DNA of 7,300 bases. Origin: Candidatus Glassiibacteriota bacterium (GTDB lineage: Bacteria > Gemmatimonadota > Glassbacteria > GWA2-58-10). Every line of letters begins with the position of its first letter. Position 1 is the stretch's first letter. Shown in pieces: positions 1 through 6,805 of this stretch. The notes under the pieces are model-generated. The model did not search any database. It was not told the origin of the DNA and saw only the letters and a program-made list of their open reading frames with translations. A program made the translations under genes and the position numbers. The stretch covers positions 1 through 7,300 of the forward strand of contig JAFGTO010000020.1 of the NCBI GenBank assembly GCA_016934095.1. Direction: 5' to 3'.

Positions 1-2199
1 GGCCGTCCGAAATGTTCAATTGTTGTTGATTGCGGCAGTTTCGCTGATCCATGGGATGCAGTTGCAGGAGAAGAAGAGGTGAACTGGGGTGATCCTCTAA
101 GCGCTGAGGCTGTTGCCTGCACTGAGGCGTTTGCTGCAGTGGAAATGAGAAAGTATTTATGCCGCATGGCGGGGTTGGATACGACAGACATAAATATCTT
201 ACCGATCTGGAACTTCAGAGAAAGCCTTCCGGATGCTGAGAATGTGATAGTTGTAGGACAGGCATGCAGCCGGGGGGAATATGCCAGGCTGGAGCAGAAG
301 ATTCCCAGCGACAGCGATGACGCCTTTTTGATCCGCAGTGGTAAAATCGATGCGAAAAACATAATAATCATTAAAGGCAAAACCAGATCAGGGACGCTAT
401 ACGGTGTATACCATCTTCTTAATCTGCTCGGCTGTCGCTGGTACGCACCGGGTTCTGGCGGGGAAATCATACCACGGAAAAAAATAATAGCGCTGGGAGA
501 TTTGAATATCGAGGAAGCTCCGGCAGTGGATATCAGAGGGTTCTGGATTTCGCACGGCAAGGTGGAGGCAGAGGTAAACAATATGACCTGGGAGGGTAGT
601 CTGACAGACAGGGGCAACACGGAATTTTTCTCCTGGATGGCAAGAAACCGTCTGAATTTTTTTTGGAATAAAGAAAAAGACTGGAAATTAATGAAAAAAT
701 TAGGGATTCATCTGACCTGCGGGGAGCATATCACTTATTATGAGCTTCTCAGACCGGATAAACCCTACCCTTATAATCATCCGGGATTCAAGATCAGTGG
801 TTCATTGCCTGCCGATCCTTACCCGGTCAGCCCGGAATATACTGGGGATATTAACCGAGATGGCATTTTGTCTTACTCTGAGGCTCATCCAGAGTGGTAT
901 GGTATGACTTCCGATGGAAAACGTTATTTCCCACAGAGTGTTTTTGGTGTAAATTATTGTTCATCAAGCAAATCCGGATTTGACGAACTCCTGAAAAATA
1001 TCATAACGTACCTTCGGGAGGGCGATGGTAATAATGCCGATATTATCAGCCTCTGGCCTCTCGATGGCGGTGAATGGTGCTGCTGCCCGCTGTGTAAAGC
1101 GCAAGGAGCCAATGATACAGACAAGCTGTTGGACCTCGTCTATAACGTACGCAAAGGATTAAGACAGGCCTACCTGGAAGGAAAACTCGACCGCGATATC
1201 CCGGTGCACAGCCTGATCTATGTTCAGACCGAAGCCCTGCCTTCCCGCGAGCTTCCCGAGGATTTCGACTATAAGAATATCGTTCTTACCTATTTCCCGA
1301 TCGACCGCTGCTATGCACATAATTTTGACGATCCTCTCTGCACAGAAGTAAACAGCAAATATTTTGACGTTCTTAAAAAATGGCGCTCGAAAGATTGTAA
1401 GTACAAGGGGCGGCTGTTGTTGGGAGAGTATTACAACATTTCGGGATTCAGGGACCTTCCCCTGGTTTTCAAAAAAACTATGGCAAACGATATACCTTTG
1501 TTTATACACTCAGGCATCAGCGGTTTCCACTATATGCATACCTCGGTGGCGGATATGGGAGTAAGACGTCTGATTAACTATCAGATGGCTCAAATGCTGT
1601 GGAATCCGGATACCCCCCCAGAAATTCTGTGGGACAATTATTTCCGGGACTTATACGGTCCGGTGTCCTCGGAGATGGCAGCTTTCTACGATATGCTTGA
1701 GTCAACGGTTGCAAATGTCAAAGCCTGGCGATACTATCTGCGGCCTCGAATGAATGAAGTGGCTCTTGGTAAAGCCGAATCGGTCTTCGCTATACCGGTT
1801 ATGCCAAAGCATCTCCACTACCAGACATACCATCCGGAGACTGACGATGGACTGGATTGGCAGGAAATGATGCTTCAGCTTGGGCAATGCAGGGATGCTA
1901 TTGATAATGTTCTGGCACAAAAACTCCCGCTGGAGATAAGGGCCAGGATAGAGGAGGACGAATACGGGTTTCAATATCTTGAAAACAGCTTGAATCTTTT
2001 CGATAGCTTGCTGTCTCTGATGTTGCAGCCGGCCCTCCCTGAGGCTGATAAAAAAGAGGCTTTTGCCAAAGCCGGAAAATCAGCCGAGTTTCTGAAACAA
2101 TACAGGATTAAAAGTCCAGCCCTGGGAGTAAAAAACGCTTTTGAGGCTACGGACTTGGGACAGGCATACTACCGCTTAGTTGGCATTTATGGCGAATAA
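1..2199 (+). CDS. DUF4838 domain protein with GH67-like N-terminal domain, 5' truncated by the window edge
   Basis: Probable carbohydrate-active protein of unknown substrate; DUF4838 proteins have an alpha-glucuronidase (GH67)-like N-terminal domain followed by a TIM-barrel-like domain. Numbering from the first codon in the window, residues about 5-165 look like the GH67N-type domain (SIVVD strand, AAVEMRKYL helix, GTLYGVYHLLNLLGCRWYAP). The DUF4838 region follows: RGFW near 179, MARNRLNFFW near 215, HPEWYG near 296, then D355 and the cysteine cluster W359-C360-C361-C362-P-L-C365, matching the family's WCxCxxC. LLGEYYN, the LW at 533-534 and DLYGP near 552 are also typical. The C-terminus is helical. 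The frame is open to position 1 and the first residues already look like the domain's first strand, so the true start and any signal peptide probably lie upstream. An internal GTG at 79 has AGGAG at 66-70 and is a possible but less likely start. Codon use is markedly more AT-rich than in the three genes that follow. Family assignment is firm; enzymatic function is not known. Confidence 0.88.
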   Translation, partial: GRPKCSIVVDCGSFADPWDAVAGEEEVNWGDPLSAEAVACTEAFAAVEMRKYLCRMAGLDTTDINILPIWNFRESLPDAENVIVVGQACSRGEYARLEQKIPSDSDDAFLIRSGKIDAKNIIIIKGKTRSGTLYGVYHLLNLLGCRWYAPGSGGEIIPRKKIIALGDLNIEEAPAVDIRGFWISHGKVEAEVNNMTWEGSLTDRGNTEFFSWMARNRLNFFWNKEKDWKLMKKLGIHLTCGEHITYYELLRPDKPYPYNHPGFKISGSLPADPYPVSPEYTGDINRDGILSYSEAHPEWYGMTSDGKRYFPQSVFGVNYCSSSKSGFDELLKNIITYLREGDGNNADIISLWPLDGGEWCCCPLCKAQGANDTDKLLDLVYNVRKGLRQAYLEGKLDRDIPVHSLIYVQTEALPSRELPEDFDYKNIVLTYFPIDRCYAHNFDDPLCTEVNSKYFDVLKKWRSKDCKYKGRLLLGEYYNISGFRDLPLVFKKTMANDIPLFIHSGISGFHYMHTSVADMGVRRLINYQMAQMLWNPDTPPEILWDNYFRDLYGPVSSEMAAFYDMLESTVANVKAWRYYLRPRMNEVALGKAESVFAIPVMPKHLHYQTYHPETDDGLDWQEMMLQLGQCRDAIDNVLAQKLPLEIRARIEEDEYGFQYLENSLNLFDSLLSLMLQPALPEADKKEAFAKAGKSAEFLKQYRIKSPALGVKNAFEATDLGQAYYRLVGIYGE
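847..882 (+). other. EF-hand-type calcium-binding loop within the DUF4838 protein
   Basis: Codons here encode a 12-residue loop, DINRDGILSYSE (D283-E294, counting from the first codon in the window). It fits the canonical EF-hand ligand pattern at every key place: D at 1, N at 3, D at 5, G at 6, a hydrophobic residue at 8, S at 9 and E at 12. It sits immediately before HPEWYG, a stretch typical of DUF4838 proteins. No second loop is visible nearby, so it would be a single dockerin-like or structural calcium site. The pattern is seen directly; calcium binding is inferred. Confidence 0.65.
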
Positions 2200-2409
2200 A
2201 AAGGTTGAACTGCTTCATGGCATCTCACGGGAATCATCTGTTGATCTCAGTATATTAAACTCACCTGCGGGGAATGATCATTAACGAATCCAAAATATTT
2301 TCAGCTTTCTATTAAGGAGATATTCTGCGGATTTTTACGATATAAACAGGAGAAAATTATTAACAGGTGCCTCTCTTTTATCGGATATCACGACACTCCG
2401 GGAGGTCTG
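2200..2409. other. AT-rich intergenic gap between the DUF4838 and GH127-like genes
   Basis: This 210-base gap is much more AT-rich than the gene that follows. It contains a 10-base perfect palindrome, AATGATCATT, at 2273-2282, and two purine-rich ribosome-site-like stretches (near 2315 and 2348) that do not lead to a convincing reading frame. I see no strong hairpin followed by a T run, so no terminator is called. TATAAA at 2341-2346 has no well-placed -35 partner. A promoter for the downstream gene could lie here but cannot be pinpointed. The Shine-Dalgarno sequence GGGAGGT at 2400-2406 belongs to the next gene. Confidence 0.5.
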
Positions 2410-4203
2410 ATGAAAACGCTTGGAATCCTGTGCCGCCTGATTGCCCTGGCAGTATTCGCGGCCGCCCCGCTCGATGCCGGGCAAACCGCCGGGCGCACGC
2501 GCGAGGTCCCCGCCACTCTGGATCTGCGCAGCCACGCCGAGGCCTCGATCAATTTCCTCACCCGCCAGCCGGACCCGGCCCAGGGAATGCTCCCGTATTT
2601 CTGGACTTTCTTCGATGACGACCCGGCAGAGCTGAGGCATAACCACTGGGATTACTGCGAAAACCCTGGACGCTTCCTCTATGGCCTGGTCGCCGCCAGG
2701 CAGGTTACCGGCTCGCTCGAGGGTATAAAGGAAGAAAGAGACTTCGAGAGACTGATCTACGCAGCGATGACCGGGGGGGACGGCCTCTGCTGGAGGCCCG
2801 CCTACAGCCCGTTCGCCCCCGGGACAGGGAAAGCCGAGATGAACCTCTGGGACAACCGCAGCGATTTCATGGGGCTCTTGAGCCTCTACATGGTTTACCG
2901 CGAGCCCCGGGTGAGAGAGAAACTGGAAGGGATGATCGACGGCCTGGAGAAATGGGCGATCCGCCGGGATGGCTACATGTATTTCGAGCGGGAGGATATC
3001 TACCCGGACCACGCGGTGGACCCGGACCATCAGCCGCGGGTGGGTCAGCACTCGAGCGGCTGGATCACCCCGCTGATCAAGTATTACCAGGTTACCGGCA
3101 GCGAGAGGGCGCGCCGGATGGCGGTCGGGCTGTCGAATTTCGTGGCCGACTACCACGGCACCTCCCTGAAACCGGGGGCGGTGCTGGGGATTTCCAACGT
3201 GCACGGTGCCCTGTTCGCCCTGGCCGGGATGATCCGCACGGAGGCCGAGACCGGGAACGCGAAACAGCTTGAATGGGCCGAGAGACTTGTCCGCTACTCG
3301 GCGGAAAAGCTCGCCTCGAGTTTCGGCTGGGTCAGGGAGATGGAGTCCCGCGAGTGGATGAAGCCGGAGGACTCGAATTCCTGCGAGACCTGCGCCGTGG
3401 TGGACATGATCCAGTGCGCCCTGCTGCTCGCCCAGGCAGGGTACCCGGAGTACTGGGACCTGGTCGAGTGCTATGTCCGTAACTATTTCACCGGGGCCCA
3501 GGTGCTGGACACCGGCTGGCTGAAGTCGGCCGGGCAGCGGCAGGACAACGTGGCCTCATCTTACAGCAGCGTGCCGGAAAGGGTCAGGGGCTGTTTCGTG
3601 GGCTGGGGCGCGCCCAACGACCTGGTGGATGAAAAAGCCAGGGTCAAGGGTGCGATACAGAACTGCTGCGGACCCCACGGAGCCTGGGGACTTTTCCTGG
3701 TCTGGCACAGGATAGCAGCCGCAGGGGATGGCGCCGTACGGGTCAACCTCTCGCTGAACAAGGAGACTCCCTGGTGCAGGGTTTCGAGCCACCGGCCTTA
3801 CAGCGGCAGGGTGGAAGTGCTGATGCATCGAACCATGCCCCTGTTTGTCCGTGTCCCCGGAGAAAACTGGGTGGACAGGAAAAAGGTGCGCTGCTCGGTG
3901 GACGGCAAAGCGGTCAGCGTCTCCTGGGACGGAGATTATGTCTCTTTTCCGGTGATCCGGGAGGGACAGGCCGCCACGGTCGAGTATCCCCTGCTGGAAA
4001 AGACCCGCACGGAGGTACTGGATGGAGTCGCTTACAAGGTGGAGTGGAAAGGTCAGACCGTGCTCTCGATCGATCCTCCCGGCAAGGCGGCGCCTTTATT
4101 CGAGCGGGAGTGTTACCGGGCCAGGCAGGCTCCGCTGAAAGTCGAGGCCGACCCGGTATTCAGGGGTGAGATCGACAGGGCTCTGCACGAGATAGACTGG
4201 TGA
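2410..4203 (+). CDS. Secreted GH127-like (DUF1680) glycoside hydrolase, probable beta-L-arabinofuranosidase family
   Basis: Predicted exported enzyme of the GH127/DUF1680 superfamily; characterised members remove beta-L-arabinofuranose using a zinc-bound cysteine nucleophile. The 597-residue product starts with a Sec signal peptide (MKTLGILC, hydrophobic to A19, likely cut after LDA at 23). An (alpha/alpha)6-barrel-like region spans about 30-430 and a beta-rich region about 430-597, with LFVRVPGENW (478-487) resembling the family's RxPxW strand. From memory of Bifidobacterium HypBA1, zinc and nucleophile residues are Glu338, Cys340, Cys417 and Cys418, with Glu322 as acid/base. Matching residues here are E326-T-C328 and C419-C420. 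E310 lies exactly 16 residues before E326, as Glu322 does before Glu338, with E312 and E315 as alternatives. Total length is near the family's usual 600-700. The ATG at 2410 is preceded by GGGAGGT and the signal peptide supports it. Family is likely; exact sugar specificity is not shown. Confidence 0.9.
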   Translation: MKTLGILCRLIALAVFAAAPLDAGQTAGRTREVPATLDLRSHAEASINFLTRQPDPAQGMLPYFWTFFDDDPAELRHNHWDYCENPGRFLYGLVAARQVTGSLEGIKEERDFERLIYAAMTGGDGLCWRPAYSPFAPGTGKAEMNLWDNRSDFMGLLSLYMVYREPRVREKLEGMIDGLEKWAIRRDGYMYFEREDIYPDHAVDPDHQPRVGQHSSGWITPLIKYYQVTGSERARRMAVGLSNFVADYHGTSLKPGAVLGISNVHGALFALAGMIRTEAETGNAKQLEWAERLVRYSAEKLASSFGWVREMESREWMKPEDSNSCETCAVVDMIQCALLLAQAGYPEYWDLVECYVRNYFTGAQVLDTGWLKSAGQRQDNVASSYSSVPERVRGCFVGWGAPNDLVDEKARVKGAIQNCCGPHGAWGLFLVWHRIAAAGDGAVRVNLSLNKETPWCRVSSHRPYSGRVEVLMHRTMPLFVRVPGENWVDRKKVRCSVDGKAVSVSWDGDYVSFPVIREGQAATVEYPLLEKTRTEVLDGVAYKVEWKGQTVLSIDPPGKAAPLFERECYRARQAPLKVEADPVFRGEIDRALHEIDW

Positions 4204-4355
4204 ATATTACAGCGAGCGCATTCCTCGTGGCTTGCTCAAGGGGAGTTTTCAATTTTCCAGCCATCCGGCTCGCCTGTGGGGAGCGAAAATCCTTCCTTGA
4301 AGAATGGCTGTTTTCTCCGGAACCGGCACTGCAGACCAGATGCAAGGGGGCTTGG
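4204..4355. other. Intergenic gap between the GH127-like gene and the tandem esterase gene
   Basis: This 152-base gap stays open in the frame of the downstream gene but reads as non-coding: the implied residues show no family resemblance, base composition drops relative to both neighbours, and the signal peptide begins only at the ATG at 4356. GCGAGC near 4213 could pair with GCTCGC near 4268, but the loop of about 50 bases is long and no T run follows, so I do not call a terminator. No clear promoter is seen. Confidence 0.5.
4344..4350 (+). promoter_or_regulatory. Ribosome binding site that sets the tandem esterase start
   Basis: AAGGGGG ends five bases before the ATG at 4356. Together with the signal peptide that begins at this ATG, it favours 4356 over the upstream in-frame GTG at 4200, which has no recognisable ribosome site. 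Confidence 0.65.
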
Positions 4356-6701
4356 ATGAATAACAGGGTCTTTTTTGTTTTTTTCATGCTGGCAGCAATG
4401 GTCCAGGGCGTTGCGGCCCAATCCCGGGAGAGTGATTTGGAGAACAGAGAGAAGTACCTCGAGCAACTGCTGACTCTCGTGCAGCCAGAGCACCCCGAGC
4501 ACGGCCGGATAACCCGGCTCGACAGCACCTGGCGGGACTGGCTCGAGCGCACCGGAGAGCTGCCCCCGGATTTCGACCGGCTGCCCTCGCTCCCTTTCCT
4601 GCCGGACCCTCTGGTCCTGGATGAGGGCGGCGGGAATGTCCCGGTCGCCACGGCCGCACAGTGGGAGCGCAAGAGGGAGTGGATCAAGGGGCAGGTCAAA
4701 CACTGGATAACCGGCACTTTCCCGCCGCCGCCGAATAACCTCGCAGCCGGCTTGCTCGCCGAGAAGAAGGAAGGGAGCGTCACCTCGCGCCTGGTGGAGC
4801 TGAGGTTCGGTCCCGGGCGCCGGGCCGTGCTCACGGTCGAGCTGCTGATCCCTCCGGGAGACGGCCCTTTCCCGGTGTTCGTCACCCAGTGGAACCACCG
4901 GGGCTGGGCCCTGGTGGCGGTGCGCAGGGGATATGTCGGCTGTGTCTATGCCGGGGCCGATGCCAAAGACGATACCGAGGGTTATGCCGATCTCTGGTAT
5001 CCGGAGTATGATTTTACCCGCTTGATGAGGCGCGCCTGGGGGGCTCACCGTGCCGTGGATTACCTGTACTCCCTGCCTTTCGTGGACAAAGGCAGGATCG
5101 GCCTGACCGGGCATTCCCGCAACGGCAAGCAGTCGCTGATGGCGGCCGCTTTCGACGAGAGGATCGCTGCGGTCATCTCGAGCAGCGGGGGCACCGGGGC
5201 CGAGGACCCCTGGCGCTATACCTCGGAGAAATACGACAACGAGAGCATCTCCGATATCACCACCTGGTTCCCTTTCTGGCTGCATCCGCGGCTGCGTTTT
5301 TTCATCGGCAGGGAGCATAAGCTGCCGGTGGACCAGAACCTGCTGATGGCCCTGGTGGCCACCCGCGGACTGATGCTCAGCTCGGCGATCACCGAGCACC
5401 AGGGTAATCCCTGGGGTATCGAGCAAAACTACCGCTCTCTGTCCCGGGTCTACGGGTTTCTCGGCGAGCCGGACCGCCTGGCCATCCGCCTGCGACACGG
5501 CCGCCACGGCACCTCGGCCCGCGACATCGAGGCCTATGTCGACTTCTTCGACTCGGTGTTTGGCCGGAAACGCTTCGAACTGCCGAACACCCTGTACTAC
5601 AACTACAGCTTTGACCGCTGGCGCGAGCTGAGCCGGGAGAGCATTGACCCCCTCGGCTACCCGGAAAAAGGGCCGGAAGACCTGACAGCCGGTGCCGGGG
5701 GCCGCAGGATCGCCTCTGTTCAGGGCTGGGAGCGGGAAAGGCAGGATATTACCGGCCGGGTAGGGTGGCTGCTGGGAGAGGAGCCGGCCGGAGGGCTGGA
5801 CCCAGGCCCTGGAGAGTTTTTCGCTTCCTCGAAAGATGACTACCTGGGCGGGGTGATCGGCCGCCCCGAACCCGGCGAAAAAATGGGCCGGACAGTCATC
5901 GGGCCCTACCGGTCTTTCGGCGACTACCTCTACGGCAGCCTCTACTACCCGGCGGATACCAGCGGCAAGCCGTCCGGCGACAACCTGCCCGCGGTCATTT
6001 TCCTGCATGAATACGCTTACCCCACCGGTTTCGCCCGCCGCATTCAGCCATTTTTCGAAAACCTTGTCGGCAGGGGTTTCGCTGTTTTCGCTTTCGACAT
6101 GATCGGTTTCGGCACTCGGATAGAGGAGGGCACGCTGTTCTACGAGCGTTATCCACACTGGTCCAAGCTGGGCCGGATGGTGGCGGATGTGCGGGGCGCG
6201 CTGGATCTGCTGGGCAACCTGGAGTTTATCGACAGCAGCCGTATTTATGCTGCCGGCTACTCCCTGGGGGCGACAGTGGGCCTTTTCAGCGCCGCGCTGG
6301 ACAGTCGCCTGGCAGGCGCGGCCTCGGTCTGCGGTTTCACTCCGCTGCGCACGGCCACGGCGGAAAAGGGGATCGAGGGTATCCGGGCTTTCTCGCACCT
6401 GCATGGCCTTTTGCCGCGGGCGGGCTTTTTCGTGGGCCAGGAGGAGCGTCTGCCGGTCGATTTCCAGGAAATCCTCGCCTCGATCGCACCCAGGCCTCTG
6501 CTGCTGGTGGCGCCCGAGCTGGACCGGGACGCCTGTTTCACGGACGTGAGAGCCTGCATGCAGCAGGTAAGCGAGGTCTACGGGCTGTATGCCGCGGAAG
6601 ATAAGCTGGAATTCCTGGCACCGGTGGATTTCAGCCATTTCGATGAAAACCGTCAGCAGGAGGTGATCCACTGGCTGGAAACCATCTCGGTCCGCAGGTA
6701 G
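4356..6701 (+). CDS. Secreted tandem alpha/beta-hydrolase: CE15-like esterase unit fused to a second esterase unit
   Basis: Predicted exported bifunctional esterase of 781 residues with two alpha/beta-hydrolase units; likely substrates are ester groups on polysaccharides. A Sec signal peptide (MNNRVFFVFFMLAAM, likely cut after VAA at 21) is followed by unit A, about 103-395. Its GHSRNGK elbow puts the nucleophile at S254, with R255 and K258 conserved as in CE15 glucuronoyl esterases (GCSRNGKG); E347 is the likely acid and H384 the likely base. Unit B, about 458-775, has GYSLG with S636, D723 (or D725) and H761. Both units open with a WER+R helix (W103, W458) and share FF[IV]G-x-E-x-x-LPVD (315-326 and 691-702), so they are probably an old duplication. 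The usual CE15 glutamate about 23 residues after the serine is a serine here. The ATG at 4356 is chosen over a GTG at 4200 (four-base overlap with the upstream gene) because of its ribosome site and signal peptide. Unit B could be an acetylxylan-esterase type; specificity is unproven. Confidence 0.88.
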   Translation: MNNRVFFVFFMLAAMVQGVAAQSRESDLENREKYLEQLLTLVQPEHPEHGRITRLDSTWRDWLERTGELPPDFDRLPSLPFLPDPLVLDEGGGNVPVATAAQWERKREWIKGQVKHWITGTFPPPPNNLAAGLLAEKKEGSVTSRLVELRFGPGRRAVLTVELLIPPGDGPFPVFVTQWNHRGWALVAVRRGYVGCVYAGADAKDDTEGYADLWYPEYDFTRLMRRAWGAHRAVDYLYSLPFVDKGRIGLTGHSRNGKQSLMAAAFDERIAAVISSSGGTGAEDPWRYTSEKYDNESISDITTWFPFWLHPRLRFFIGREHKLPVDQNLLMALVATRGLMLSSAITEHQGNPWGIEQNYRSLSRVYGFLGEPDRLAIRLRHGRHGTSARDIEAYVDFFDSVFGRKRFELPNTLYYNYSFDRWRELSRESIDPLGYPEKGPEDLTAGAGGRRIASVQGWERERQDITGRVGWLLGEEPAGGLDPGPGEFFASSKDDYLGGVIGRPEPGEKMGRTVIGPYRSFGDYLYGSLYYPADTSGKPSGDNLPAVIFLHEYAYPTGFARRIQPFFENLVGRGFAVFAFDMIGFGTRIEEGTLFYERYPHWSKLGRMVADVRGALDLLGNLEFIDSSRIYAAGYSLGATVGLFSAALDSRLAGAASVCGFTPLRTATAEKGIEGIRAFSHLHGLLPRAGFFVGQEERLPVDFQEILASIAPRPLLLVAPELDRDACFTDVRACMQQVSEVYGLYAAEDKLEFLAPVDFSHFDENRQQEVIHWLETISVRR
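4662..5507 (+). other. Unit A of the tandem esterase: CE15-like catalytic domain
   Basis: Residues 103-384 of the mature-frame protein. Landmarks: W103 (WERKREWI), RAWGAHRAVDYL before the nucleophile elbow, S254 in GHSRNGK, AFDERIAAV, LPVD starting at L323, E347 in TEHQGNPW, and H384 in GRHG. The RxWGxxRxxDxL, GxSRNGK and FDERIA stretches are the CE15 hallmarks. E347 occupies the usual alpha/beta-hydrolase acid position after strand 7. Confidence 0.72.
5727..6638 (+). other. Unit B of the tandem esterase: second alpha/beta-hydrolase domain
   Basis: Residues 458-761 of the same protein. Landmarks: W458 (WERERQDI), PAVIFLHEY strand and oxyanion region, GFAVFAFDMIGFG, S636 in GYSLGA, LPVD starting at L699, APRPLLLVAPELDRD with D723 or D725 as acid, and H761 in DFSHFD. 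It lacks the arginine after the serine that marks CE15, so it may act on simpler acyl esters such as acetyl groups. Confidence 0.72.
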
Positions 6702-6805
6702 GGCACTCGCGGCGCGGTACATCATGGTTTCGTTCCGGAGTCTCAAGCGGTATAAAACCGGCGCCCCGGAGGATGGCTGACAACCAAGTTCTTAAGGAGC
6801 CTGAG
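6702..6805. other. Intergenic gap before the SGNH hydrolase gene
   Basis: This 104-base gap contains a weak four-base-pair stem, CGGT/ACCG, around an AT-rich loop at 6748-6760, followed by a GC-rich GGCGCC stretch but no T run, so it is not called a terminator. TATAAA at 6751-6756 has only a poor -35 partner. An in-frame ATG at 6773 has GGAGG directly against it, which is too close to serve as its ribosome site. Confidence 0.45.
6794..6799 (+). promoter_or_regulatory. Ribosome binding site that sets the SGNH hydrolase start
   Basis: AAGGAG ends six bases before the ATG at 6806, a good spacing. It favours this start over the in-frame ATG at 6773, which would put eleven mostly polar residues before the signal peptide. 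Confidence 0.7.

Noticed and set aside
657..664. Run of eight T in gene 1 as a slippage or frameshift site
   Set aside because: The frame reads through with sensible family sequence on both sides (LNFFWN), and the region is AT-rich throughout.
2241..2256. TTGATC and TATATT as a promoter in the gap after gene 1
   Set aside because: The two hexamers are only four bases apart, far less than the 16-18 required for a sigma-70-type promoter.
2273..2282. Perfect palindrome AATGATCATT as an operator
   Set aside because: Ten bases is short, it is a single copy, and no regulator gene or second half-site is visible.
2367..2618. An 83-codon plus-strand frame starting at GTG 2367 with a purine-rich stretch upstream
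   Set aside because: Most of it overlaps the GH127-like gene in another frame, and its product is Arg/Pro-rich shadow sequence without a motif.
2335..3204. A 289-codon minus-strand open frame opposite the GH127-like gene
   Set aside because: Same effect of GC-rich codon bias; no recognisable domain and it opposes a well-supported gene.
4236..6746. An 836-codon open frame on the minus strand, opposite the whole tandem esterase gene
   Set aside because: It mirrors a GC-rich gene with strong third-position bias, which removes stops on the opposite strand. Its product is rich in Ala, Gly, Arg, Pro, Gln and His with no family motif, while the plus-strand frame has clear catalytic motifs and a signal peptide.
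6748..6760. CGGT/ACCG hairpin after the tandem esterase gene as a terminator
   Set aside because: The stem is only four base pairs and no T run follows.
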